64,000 bases of DNA from Carya illinoinensis (Eukaryota > Streptophyta > Magnoliopsida > Fagales > Juglandaceae), in assembly GCF_018687715.1 (NCBI RefSeq), contig NC_056766.1, positions 22,024,001 to 22,088,000 on the forward strand, in the 5' to 3' direction. The position numbers were made by a program, and so were the translations under genes. This document shows positions 25,801 to 36,789 of the stretch, piece by piece. Position 1 is the stretch's first letter. Each line of letters starts with the position of its first letter. The notes beneath the pieces are model-generated. The model was not told where the DNA came from. It searched no databases and worked only from the letters and a program-made list of their open reading frames with translations.

Positions 25801-26433
25801 TTATTAGTAATGATGTATGTATTCATTTTTTATTGCCATGCATGCATCTTTGACAAGCATTTTAAGTTATATGTTAACTTGTTGAGAGTTGTAATCAAAT
25901 CTTATCATGGTAGTCTCAACTACCATTTCTCCTGAAATGGTAGACCATGTGCTAGGTTTAGGAGGGGCACTAGAGGTTGACCAACTAGAGACAGTTGATT
26001 AGACGGCGATGGCACAACACAGAGCTCATAGCCTCAATGCTCCAATTTATTGTTAGTATTATAGCATCCTTGATTGAGTTGTATGAGCTACTCAATAAAT
26101 TAGTTTAGTCGTTGTTTTAGTTTCTACTTGTACTTAAGGAGCTCAATCTCCAATATTCTTATGATTACAGATATTTTAGACTCGTGCTATAATCATAGAT
26201 GTTTAGTATTTCAATATGTATGGATTATGTTTCAAGTATTTGGTATATCTTTAGTTTGGTGCAGTGTGTTGCTCAAGAAAAAAATTATCTATTGCGAATA
26301 TTGCATATTGCTCAATAAATGCTAGGTATATTGCATTTTTAATTGTCATGAACGGGGTCAGGTAACCTTGTGTTGCATGTTCCAACATTTTAGATGTCTA
26401 TCCGATCTGAAGAGAAAATATAGGAGTGTCACA
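25480..26433 (+). repeat. Right arm of the inverted LTR-like pair
   Basis: Ends GGAGTGTCACA. It is an inverted, diverged copy of 20350-21180. No target-site duplication is evident outside the arms. Confidence 0.6.
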
Positions 26434-27050
26434 CATGACATGAAGTGAAACGGAAAGATAGATGACATGACATAATGTAATGTGACATGTATGTGATATG
26501 AATGACATGGCATAACATGAAACAGATAACATTTTATGATATATCATAATGTATGACACAACTTCAAGAACTTCAAACATTTGATAACAAACTCTTGATA
26601 TGTTCACAAAACATTCCTAAGGACTATCATGTTTTGAATAATTAAGCTAAAATCACAAAAAGTCACAAAATTAAACTCAACACAATTGGTTTGTACCTAT
26701 TCTCCAAAACCGAGCATTATGAGATTTGGTTGTGATCAAACCATGAGATTCGAAACATCCATGAATTAAATCATCAATAAATAACATCATATGCTTTATA
26801 TTCAAGTCTTAAAATAGATCTAAGCAACAAACCTAAGATCACATGGTAAAAATTTCATAAAAGCATAGATCCATCTATGAGCCTCACATACAAGACCTAA
26901 TTGGACCTAATTTGGAAAAAGTTTATTTAGACCTTTGCATCCTCTTCTCTCCCCCCCTCCCGAATAGATGTTTTCTCTGCAATCCTTGTCACAACAAAGG
27001 TGCAAGATGCACTAAAAAAACAATGGTGAAGAGCTCCTGAGGCTTGGACG
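26434..27050 (-). other. Inverted relative of the 23.7-24.7 kb sequence
   Basis: The reverse complement resembles 23700-24150, for example in the ACATGATAGTCCTTAGGAATG region and the GAAGTTCTTG phrase. It is probably another piece of the same LTR family. No gene. Confidence 0.35.
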
Positions 27051-27052
27051 AA

Positions 27053-27273
27053 GTGCTCAATAGAATTCTTCCACAATTGGAGATGATGCGGAAAATGAAA
27101 TCTGAGAGAAGAAATCAATTCCTAGAAGTCCAAGAGAAGATAAAAAAAGATCTCAAACGAGATCTACGGATCCCCAGAGTATACTTGTTTCATCCATGTT
27201 GGTAGTGGATGAACGTGATTTGTCTTTGAGAAAGCTTGAGGAGTTGCACAGAGAGCTGCATGAACTTCAAAAG
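27053..27273 (+). pseudogene. MAP65-like microtubule-associated protein exon fragment
   Basis: Two plus-strand frames encode pieces typical of the plant MAP65/Ase1 spacer and dimerisation region: ILPQLEMMRKMKSERRNQF (27062 on) and VVDERDLSLRKLEELHRELH (27202 on). MAP65 proteins cross-link antiparallel microtubules. The two pieces lie in different reading frames, and an in-frame TAG follows the first, so the fragment is broken. It ends at CTTCAAAAG followed by GTGAAG, like an exon-intron boundary, which suggests a genomic (not retro-copied) fragment. No other MAP65 exons were found nearby. Confidence 0.6.
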
Positions 27274-28616
27274 GTGAAGATTGAATTATATTTCAATATT
27301 TTTCTCATTCCCATTTCATTTATGGTTCTGCCTACCATTGCGCTAGTGGATGGTTCTGCCTAGCATGGTCAATATTATTTTGATATACAAAATTCCCTCT
27401 GCCGAGTGCTATTTGTTTCGTGTGTTCCACTTGAAGCATGATTTAATTTCTTCTCAAAAGCAAAAGCACGATTTCATCTTCTTTAGAAGCAAATTCACAA
27501 TTTCAAAAACCAACAACGCCACACCAAAAAGCTAACTAGAAGCATGATTTTCATTTTCTCAGAAGCATTACCAACAGCCTAAATCCCAAATTTCTACGCC
27601 GTCGTCTCAGATCTCATCCTCTGGTGAGCATTCTCAGATCTCATCTTCTTACCAGTTTGGCGAACCAGTTTGATGAACCATCTTTTGGTAAGCATTCTCA
27701 TATCTCATCTTTAGGTTTGCATTATTAAATGGGGAAGAATTTGGTAATTTTTCAGATGTCATATATATGAATGTTTGGGCGATGTTGGTTTGTGAGGTTT
27801 GCATTATCTGAATATAGTAATTCTAGTTTGATATGAGAACACAATGAAAAAAATTACCTCATAGAACTTGGGAATTTATATGACATCTTGATTTGAAGTC
27901 AAAAATAGTTTGAAAATGAACGTTTTTCTCTTCGCCAGTTTGGAGGAATTTACCCCAAATTGCTAAGTTGTGTTATCTAAAAAATCTACTTAATTTTCTG
28001 TCATCACTTTCAGATGACACTTCTCATAAAATGTGATGAAGAGAAAAATTAATGGTGCAGCTTCGATTGCATTAAGATTTTCATACATGCTGCTGTGAAG
28101 AAACTTCCTTCAAACTATTAGATGGCAATTTTTTGAACATGCTACTTTTTTTTAACACAATAATCAGGCATCATGCTAGAAACTTGCGACTTTTTTGCTA
28201 GAAACTTGCTACTTTTTTAACAGAATCTTTTGAACATGCTACTTTTTTGAACATGCTAGAAACTCCCTTTAAACTGCTAGATGGCAAAGTCGGGCATCAT
28301 GATTCTTTGATTTGTGCCAAATAACCGAACATAGGAGGTGGATATTATATGTTAACTTGCAAACTAGAATGTCTATGGCATGATTTATTTATTTATGTAT
28401 TTTTTAGAATTGTCTAAGGAATAATTTATAGAAGCAAAAGTCTTAGGCGTTCCACTAGGTTGTTGGATCTTCTAGGTTTCAGACCTCAGAAAAATGATTG
28501 AGGGAAAGTAACAGTCGAAATAATGGAACTTAAGTTTGATTGAGTTTGAAAGATCTGCACATAATTTTTATGATCACTTGCCTAATTATTATGATGAGGT
28601 TGATAGCCTTTCATAG
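27274..28616. other. Intergenic, no gene recognised
   Basis: Short open frames only. 28150-28270 contains a local repeat of GAACATGCTACTTTTTT and TAGAAACTTGC phrases. Nothing else stands out. Confidence 0.5.
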
Positions 28617-28812
28617 AAGAGAAATGCTGTTGTGCCACCCCATGTGTACCACGTCTTTTTTTTTTCTTTTCACTTACTGATTTTAAGTGTATTGGTGTAT
28701 TTTTTTTTTATTTAATGATTAAGAAAGTGATGAAAAAATGTAAAAAAAAAATTGAGAAAAAAAAAATTACTGAGCGGTACACCCAACGGTATAGTAGAGA
28801 CGACATAATAGC
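28617..28812. mobile_element. AT-rich MITE, family B (degenerate)
   Basis: Shares layout with the element at 30988: a GAAATGCT-type left end, a middle of TTTAAGTGTATTGGTGTATTT and TTTAATGATTAAGAAAGTGATG, and a GAGCGGTAC motif near the right end. Confidence 0.4.
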
Positions 28813-28890
28813 TGCTCCCCTGAGAGAATAGGAGCAACATGAACGTTATAAAATTAATGTGTAATTTTTTAATAATAGAAAAAAAAAACT

Positions 28891-29305
28891 CCAAGGCCAC
28901 AACACTTAGAAAAGCATGATGGTACAAACCGAGTTTTTTACGATAAAGAGGTCCTTCTAGATTGATTAGCCATTGACATAATTTATTAAAGAACTATGCG
29001 CGCATGACATAAATCATGCTGGAAGTACGATCTATAACTCAACTAGAAATATATATACACGAAATATTTTCTTTCTTCAATTATATTCGAAAACGACTTG
29101 TAAACCATCTTATGATTGTCCGGCCTCTTCGGTTGTCCGTGGGAAATTCAAAATGTCAGAAATCACGACTCTTCGTTTGATTCGCTTGATTTATTTTCAT
29201 CATTGCATCATTTTCTCTTTCAATCTACCTATTGACAATATGTACATATTGATCGAAGTGAGATAGATGACATATTCATATAGAACATGTTTATATGAGA
29301 ACAAA

Positions 29306-29343
<38 letters not shown>

Positions 29344-30185
29344 AAAATGACAAATTAGAAAGCAATTATAAAATAATTATGTCTACCATTTTTATAAGGT
29401 AGTGTATAAAATAATTATAAGAATTATTTGTCTACCATTTTTCTTTCCTTAATCAAACTTTTATTAGGTTGAGTTGAGATAAAAGTTTAAAATATTATTT
29501 TTTAATATTATTATTATTTTAAAATTTAAAAATATTAAATTGAGATTTGAAAAAAGTTAAATTATTTATTATATTTATTAAAAATTAAAAAAATTATAAT
29601 AATTAAATAAAATGAGTTGAATTGAGGTAAATTAGATTAGTTAAGCAAACGGCACGTAATCTTATGTTTATCCAATCTTATTTGCATAAAAAAGTCGGAC
29701 TGTAGTACAGCTTTTTCCTTGTACTGCATTTCTCGTCCTTGACGGCTTGACTACCTTTGAAGTACCAAATCTTACTTCCCCCAAATGCATCAGATTTTTT
29801 CGATATTTACCCAATTGCCATTACCTCGATTTAGGGTTTCATGATTTCAGCCTAGTACAAGGATCATATGCCGTATTATTTATTTGGATAATAAATAAGT
29901 TAAAACTAATTTTTTAGTCCTTTCAACTTTAACTTTAAAAATAATTACGTAAAATAGAAACTTTAAAAAAAATTAACAATTTTTATGGATGAAACTATCA
30001 CTTTAATTGGTTATAAAAGAGTCTGAAAAAATTATAGATTTATATATATTTTTTATTAAAAAATTTTACTCATCATTTTCATACCATATATTATACATAA
30101 TTTTTTATTTTTTATATTTTTTCTTTTACTAAATATGTGATATATATAAATGATGAGTACATAGAAGAACTCAATTAATTTATAA
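28891..30185. repeat. Segmental duplication, copy 1
   Basis: Direct duplicate of 38026-39490. It starts CCAAGGCCACAACA in both and continues through an (AT)n tract, a stretch with a TTTAGGGTTT telo-box (~29830) and a TTTAATTGGTTATAAAAGAG segment. This copy has an extra ~190-bp family A MITE at 29459-29652. No open frame is conserved between copies. Confidence 0.85.
29459..29652. mobile_element. AT-rich MITE, family A, absent from the paralogous site
   Basis: Begins near GGTTGAGTTGAGATAAAAG and ends near AATTAGATTAGTTAAGCAAACGG. The duplicate locus at 38580-38600 reads straight from GTCAAACTTTA to TTATGTTTATCC without it, so the boundaries are supported by an empty site. Confidence 0.75.
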
Positions 30186-30539
30186 AAAATAAAAAAAATA
30201 AAAATAAAAATAAGTATAGTATATGGTGTGTGAAGAACATTAATAACAAAACTCTTTTTTATTTCATTGTAGTCTCGAGAGGGACAAATATTACTAACTT
30301 TGAACCAAATTTTGCGGCAAGTTAGTAAAATGCTAAAATCCATAATCTTATATATATACTTTTTAAGTCTAACATTATTATTATTTTTTTTAGTACAAGT
30401 AATTTATGCTAAAGTTGATGATTTATCTTATTTTTATGAATGGGAGGGGCTTAAATAGGTCCGATATTTAATCACATAAAAGACAGGTTGTGGTCTATGA
30501 AATTATTTTCAATAAAAAAATTAAAAAAGATTAAAAAAA

Positions 30540-30702
30540 GAGAAATACTACTTATCATCTATTTTCTCATTATCATTTTATCATCTCATACTGTGATATT
30601 ATATGATTGAAAACTATTTATTATATTTCACTTGTAATCTATCATCTGATACCACGTCATAAGATGATGAGAAGATAATAAAAAAAGAGATGATGAATAG
30701 AT
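30540..30702. mobile_element. Palindromic MITE
   Basis: Left half CTTATCATCTATTTTCTCAT is mirrored at the right by ATGAGAAGATAATAAAAAAA and GAGATGATGAATAG. The centre is AT-rich with no coding capacity. Confidence 0.5.
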
Positions 30703-30987
30703 TTTTTTGTGTTTGTGTATTTGTTTAAACTTTAAACTTAATATGAATGAGGAAGTAGAGCTTCTGGCTAACATATGGCATGAAAAAGGCTAAAATAAAT
30801 GAGACCCAGACCCAGATTTTGATTATTCTAGTTTTGCGAATGACGAATCTTGATTCAGACTCAGATCTGAGTTTACTCATATTTTGGGTTTGATTACCAA
30901 GTTTTTTTATGCACTTTTTTTTTTTTGGGTGTTAGATTCAAGTTTTGAAATATGCTTACCCCAAATTAATTGATGCACTTTTCCAGA

Positions 30988-31205
30988 AGAGCAATGCTAC
31001 TCTGCCATTCAGAGTGCACAGCTCAAACAAACTGCTAGGCCTTTTAAAAAAAAAAAAAAAATTCTTTTCATATTTTTTTAATAGATTTAAATATTTAAAA
31101 AAAAATACACTAATACATTTAAAATCACTTCTTTAATTACTAAATAAAAAAATAAAAAAAAATCCTCAGAGCGGTACCGCTCGAACTGCACACAAGCATT
31201 TCTAT
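30988..31205. mobile_element. AT-rich MITE, family B
   Basis: Left end GCAATGCTACTCTGCC; right end GAGCGGTACCGCTCG, itself a near-perfect palindrome, then AGCATTTCT. The middle is poly-A/T with TTAATTACTAAATAAA. Related to 28617-28812. Confidence 0.5.
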
Positions 31206-33182
31206 TTACAAAAATGGAGAGTCAGAGAAGAAATATGAGAAAGAGATACTGTTGTGTGATAAGCGCATAATGAAACAAATATTACATGTATAATTAAATA
31301 TGGATATAAAGCAACAATACAGTCTATGAACATGATACAGTCTACGATTTTACAGGTGTTATTTGATGTATTCCATGACTAGTTTTAATTTGGATGGAAC
31401 TGAACCTGTCAATGTGATTTCTTAGAGTTTTTCCCTATTGTTCTTGATTATTTGCACCGTACCTCAGTTAATGGTACATTACAAAGTAATATTATTTGGG
31501 AAATATTTTAGTTACAAAGGAATTATACTAAAGTAAATCTACAAACTGATGCGGCTTAATGTGGTATGTCATATTGTAAAATTACTTTTATTATAAAACA
31601 GATCTAACAGATTTTATAAAATTACGTCAGTTTGTGAGTTTATTTTTTGTAATCTTTTTATATCTATAACAATTTTCATATTATTTTGCTACGAGGGTGT
31701 CAAAAAGATGCTTAGAATTTGAGCTCTAGGTACTTGAGGTAGGTTTCTGATTCACACAGAAGCCATCCTACGAGGAAGAACATCTTGTTTTGGGTTGTTC
31801 ACGTGACATGTAGATATTCTTAGATATATAAGATGGATATCTTTATTGCCAAATGAATGAAATACATTTAGTTCATTTTCAGTGATTGGAATATGAAATA
31901 TTTATGGTATGATGCACTATTTGATATTGCAGTTGCACAAAAAAATAGTGACATGTTTTCCAAATCATGTCACTATTTGATATTGCAGTCTCATTTTAAG
32001 GGACATATTAGGAGTTGATTACACATCTTGTCTGGTGTTAATCTTGAATGAAATACCTAAATTGAAGTAGTTTTATTGTTTGAGGCCATCTTTTCTGGTT
32101 TTTTTCTTCTTGTTAACCCACTTGTAAACTGCAAAGTTTTTAAAACAAGAAATTCAAGGTGTTAGAGATCACGATTCTTTGTTTGATCCGCTTGATCTAT
32201 ATTCATCATTGCATTATTTTCTTTTTCAATCTACCTATTTGGCACTATGTACAAAGAGAATCAGAGATTCTGAGAGACTGTAAATCAAGCTTATTATAAT
32301 AGATTCTCCCCTCCCTAAACCCCTGTGGATATAAACCAAATGCCAAACTACGTAAATATGTGTGTTTATCTCTCTCTATTTTCTTTGCATTTATCTACTG
32401 TTCACCACCATGGACATACGCACAGACTCCATACAGCCGCATCGGATTAACCGGGAGTCCACTCAATTCTAGGCCCAACACCACCTCAGTGTGCCGGGGA
32501 GGGATCCTTCTCCTCTTCCGAACCATTGACGAAAACACCCGTCAACACCACTTGTGAATTGCAAAGTTTTTAAAATTGGTAAATAAATTTGGGTGGGCTT
32601 GCAGTTTTTGAAATGCTAATTTCATATCTGGCAACCTGGTTCATGTTAGCTACTGTTATGCTTTTGGTAACTAGTCTTCTATATACTTGCCATATCCGCA
32701 ATTATATTGACATTTTTTATGGAACACTATATATTCCTTCACCTCCCTTTTGAGTAATTTGGGTTTTAATAAATCTTTCATGCATTTTCCTTCTATATTC
32801 ACAATTGGAATCCTTTGGAGCATTGCAGAACATGGTAGCAACAAAATTATTGGGTAGTGGGTGTTGGAGTTTTGGCTACCCTGGTCATTGAACTATTAAT
32901 CCTGGGGCATGGTTGACTTGGAGATCTAGACAAGGGGATGTATCATATGAACTTGTTGGTGTTGTTGTTGTAACTCATATTGTAATTTTGTGAGATGAAT
33001 ATTTTACTTTTTTTCATTTTTTTATTTTACATGCATTTAATTAAGAAGTTAATTAGTTGTTTCTAGTTTTAGTTAGTTTTTACATAAATTTAGTTTTCCA
33101 AATTTATATATTTTTGTTATATGTGCAATGTTCAATGCATTAGTATTATACTTCTTGAGAAAATTAATGATATATAGGCTTT
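31206..33182. other. Intergenic, repeat debris
   Basis: 31505-31680 is a palindromic AT-rich MITE relative (CAAACTGATGCGGC, then ACGTCAGTTTGTG). 32155-32250 is a diverged third copy of part of the 28.9/38.0-kb duplication (ATCACGATTCTTTGTTTGATCC). 32285-32550 is GC-richer and resembles retroelement leader sequence, but I cannot assign it. Confidence 0.4.
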
Positions 33183-33438
33183 TGTAGAAAAAATGCTCTA
33201 TTTTGGAAAACTCTTGACGATTCATTTGTGAATTACAAAGTAATTAAATATAGTTTAGATCAACTTGTTCTGTTACAAAGTAACAACTCTTAACTCAGTA
33301 GCCTATATATAATCTGATTTGAATTCAAAAATAGATTACATGCCTAACTAATAGATTTTGCAGACAAGAGGTTTGTTACAGAAGTTTTAAACTTTTGAAT
33401 TTTCAGTTGAACTGGTCATGTTAACTTGTTCTTCCACA
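33183..33438 (-). repeat. Copia 3' LTR
   Basis: Begins TGTAGAAAAAATGC and ends TCTTCCACA on the plus strand. It matches 36515-36769 closely, with a few substitutions and indels. Confidence 0.9.
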
Positions 33439-33445
33439 CGCCCCC

Positions 33446-35278
33446 TGTGACATCTCGTTTTTACGTGTATTTTCACTGAATGAATATTTTAATTTAATTA
33501 ATATATTGGTTCTTTTATTTTAATTTATTGTATTTTAATTGGTTTTATTTTAGTTTGATGTGGTGTTTAATTTATTTTAATCGTTTTATAGTTTTTATAT
33601 TTGTTTTCATCGGATCAGTTTTTGGACTCCGGAGATGAGGACTGGACCTCATTTTCTTTCTCCATCTTTTCTTTTCTCTTTTTCTTTTTCCCTTTTTCCT
33701 TTTTTCTTTCTTTTCTTCTTTCTTTCTTTTCTTCTTATTCTTTTCTTCTTCTTCTTTTTCCTTTCTTCTCCCGCGCACGCAGCAGCTCTCTTCCCTCTCT
33801 CTCGTCGCCGTCCGGCTTGTGCATCTAGACCCACCACCGCCGGCCGACGTGGTCGACACAGCCCCCACTGATCAACTCCCCTCTGGCCGGCGCACCACCT
33901 CACAAAAAACCAGCCCCATCCGAGCCGCCGTTAACCCCATACAGCCCATCTAAACCGCACGGCTTTGGGCCATTTCTGGCGCCGTCGCTCCACCTCCGGC
34001 CACCACCTCTTTACCACTTCATTCCCTACCTTTTGCAGTTTTAACCCACCCATTTCTGGCTCCGATCCGTTGCCGAAGCAGCTTCCACGAGCTCAACTCC
34101 GATTTAGCCTTTTTCCGCTTCCACCGCCACCCACGGCCAAAACTCACTTCCATTAGCTTCATAAATATCTCTAGACCATTCCTTATCAATTTAGTGTCTT
34201 GGTTTGTCCCCGTTTGAAAGTAGGTAATTTACTACCCACGGCCACAGTATAAAATACACTGTTACGTTACTTTTTCACCGCCGTTTGCAACGTTGTGATC
34301 CTTCAAAAAATACCTTATAGTACTGTAAGTATTTTTCAAACTCTATTTTAGATTTAAATATATTTTTACTCTTACAATAAATTATTTGACTGGTTGGTTG
34401 ATTCCAGACTGAATCCGAGGAGTTCGGGGGTTGGATGGATTGAGGACGGAGTTGCTTGGTTTTATTGTTTTTGTGTTTGGTTGGATGTTTTGTATCTTGA
34501 GGTGTGCATTGTATGTATGTACATGTGTTGAAACTTGAAAACTGGGCTTTCGAGCGAGAAATGTTTTTGGTATATGTGAACGATTGTATTGACTGGTTTG
34601 AGTTAGAGGCACGCGGCGTAGGGATAGTGGTAAGCAGAGACGGTAGTAGAATCCCACCTATGATTCCCGCCTACGGTGCACGCGGCGTAGGGATGGTGGT
34701 AAGTAGGGACGGTGGTAGAATTCCGCCTGCGATTCCCACCTACGGTGCTCTGATGGTTTGGTTTTTGGGCCATTATCGGGGATAATAGCGAGGTTATGTT
34801 TAAAAAGAATGTTTTGGGCCAAAATGAAATTTTGGCGTGCGTGAGAAAAATGTGGTTTTATAGGACATGTGCATTGGCATTCTTTCATGCATATTGTTTG
34901 AGTTTAATATGTTTTTATCTTGTGGCGTTTAGATCTTTACTTACCTGCGGCACCATTTTGGTACCGTAGATTTAGATGCATAGGTCGAGGAGGAGAAGAA
35001 GGCTAAGCTCGAGGAGGCGGCTCCGCCGGAGTATTGATTTGAAATTTATGCTTTATAGTTTGGTTGAAACGATATTCGTGGCTTGTAATATATTATTATG
35101 TATGTTTTGAACGGGTTTGTATTAAACATAGAAAAATTCTGGTACTTAGTTATATGGTTTTGCACACTTGTTGCATGTACACACACTTGACACTTAGCAA
35201 TAGGGTGGTGACCCGTGTTGTCATCATCCCGACGTCTCGATTTTTTTATGTCCGTACGTGGGATTTGGGGGTGTCACA
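33446..35278 (+). mobile_element. Gypsy solo LTR nested in the copia element
   Basis: Starts TGTGACATCTCG and ends GGGGGTGTCACA (1833 bp), with a perfect 5-bp target duplication CCCCC at 33441-33445 and 35279-35283. It is related to the chromovirus LTR in reverse orientation: TTTTTACGTGTATTTTCACTGA start, GGACTGGACCTC, then GAGGCGGCTCCGCCGG. The insertion point is the G-run of the copia polypurine tract. No internal sequence remains, so LTR-LTR recombination followed insertion. Confidence 0.9.
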
Positions 35279-35283
35279 CCCCC

Positions 35284-36190
35284 GCAATTGAAAGGGTAAA
35301 GAGTGGACCTTGAGATTGTCACCCAGAAGCTGAAAATACTGAGAAGGCAAGGGCTTTGTAAGAGCATCTGCATATTGATCCTTGGTGGAGATGAGCCGAA
35401 TATTTAGTTGACCATTGAGAACTTGATCATAGACATAATGAAAATCTATTTGAATATGTTTCGTACGTGCATGGAATAGAGGATTACTTGTGAGATAAGT
35501 GGTTCCAATGTTGTCACACCAAAGAATTGGAGGGGGTATAGCCGAAACATAAAGATCTGAAAGCAAAGTTTTGATCCATTGAATTTCGACAACTGCATTT
35601 GCTAAGGCCTTCTATTCCGCTTCAGTGCTGCTATGGGCAACAGTTGGTTGCTGCTTACAACTCCATGAAATTAAGTTTTTGCAAAGATATACACAATCAA
35701 CACCAATTGATCTTCTATCATCCTTATCCGATGCCCAATCTGCATCACTAAAAGTCTGAAGTTGAAGAAGGTGGTCCGGTTGAATTAAAAAATCATGGGA
35801 GATAGTTTCTTTTAAATATCGCAAGAAAGAAACTAAGTTCACCAAGATTTTTGATTGCAAAATCAGTCTGCAATAGGCTTATCACATGATTAATAAAATT
35901 TAGATCAGCACCTGCTAATATAATGTCATCGACATATATTAGAAAATAAAGAAGAATAGAACCATGCTTATAAACATAAAGAGAGTGATCTGCTTGACTT
36001 CCTTTAAAACCAATGGCCTACAATTTTTCAGTTAAGCGAGAGAACCATGCCTATGGTGCTTGACAAAGGCCATATATTTATGAAGTTTACACACATGCTA
36101 TGGGTATTGAGGATGAAGAAAACCGGGGGGTTGTGCCATATAAACATCCTCATGCAAAAAGCCATGTAAAAAGGCATTCTGGACATCTAT
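35284..36190 (-). pseudogene. Copia pol remnant: RT end and RNase H
   Basis: From right to left: FLHEDVYMAQPPGF-type RT (~36150), the YVDD catalytic box at 35925-35936, FSDADWASDKDDRRS of RNase H, HSSTEAE near 35612, and LWCDNIGTTYL with FHARTKHIQIDFHYV at 35400-35510. Then ADALTKPL and the QLRG end at ~35290. Stops and frame changes occur between these pieces. The final codons run into the inserted gypsy LTR. Confidence 0.85.
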
Positions 36191-36239
36191 TTCATAAAGA
36201 TGCCAACCACGTGATATAACAAGTGATAAAAACCATGCA

Positions 36240-36437
36240 AACTGTTGTGGTGGGATGAGGGGCATCTATCTCTTGTGGACGGGTTTGGATAGTGCCATCG
36301 AGATAGCCAAAGACAGCTTGACCACGGAAATATGGTAGGGCCTGAGCTTTCCAAACAAGATAATTAGAGTGGTTGAGTTTAACACTGAGGGCAAGAGGGA
36401 AATTTGAGAGAGAGTTAATAGGGGGAGAGGAGGCCAT
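36240..36437 (-). pseudogene. Copia gag N-terminal remnant
   Basis: Encodes MASSPPINSLSNFPLALSVK, then LNHSNYLVWKAQALPYFRG and a VFGYLDGT motif, typical of the start of copia gag (N-terminal UBN2-like region). The frame is lost after about 65 residues, where the deletion joins it to RT sequence. Confidence 0.8.
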
Positions 36438-36500
36438 CAGATGTCAAGAGAGAGAAAAGAAGAAGAAGAAGAAGGAGTATCAGACATTGGTCTTTTTCGG

Positions 36501-36514
36501 GCTCACTGATACCA
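36501..36514 (-). other. Copia primer-binding site
   Basis: Minus strand TGGTATCAGTGAGC, matching the plant initiator tRNA-Met complement at its first nine bases and lying directly against the LTR end. Confidence 0.8.
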
Positions 36515-36769
36515 TGTAGAAAAAATGCTTTGTTTTGGAAAACTCTTGATGATTCATTTGTGAATTACAAAGTATTTAAATAGAGTTCAGATCAACTCGT
36601 TCTGTTACAAATAACAACTCTTAACTCAGTAGCCTATACATAATCTGATTTGAATTCAAAAATAGATTACATGCCTAACTAATAGATTTTGCAGATAAGA
36701 TGTTTGTTGTAGAAGTTTTAAACTTTTGAATTTTTAGTTGAAGTGGTCATATTGACTTGTTCTTCCACA
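36515..36769 (-). repeat. Copia 5' LTR
   Basis: Partner of 33183-33438. On the minus strand it starts TGTGGAAGAACAAG and ends TTTTCTACA, followed immediately by the PBS. Confidence 0.9.
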
Positions 36770-36789
36770 ACTTTTATATATATAAAAAA

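Larger units (their letters stand above)
33183..36769 (-). mobile_element. Internally deleted Ty1/copia element, minus strand
   Basis: The element is bounded by ~255-bp LTRs (33183-33438 and 36515-36769), with near-matching flanks (GCTTT and ACTTT, 4 of 5). A primer-binding site reading TGGTATCAGTGAGC abuts the right LTR. The internal part holds a gag start, RT fragments and RNase H, but most of gag, protease and integrase is missing. Stops break the RT region, so it is dead. A gypsy solo LTR sits between its polypurine tract and its left (3') LTR. Confidence 0.9.

Noticed and set aside
33572..33903. Lys/Glu/Arg-rich open frames on the minus strand
   Set aside because: Product of the CT/GA-rich tract of the nested solo LTR.
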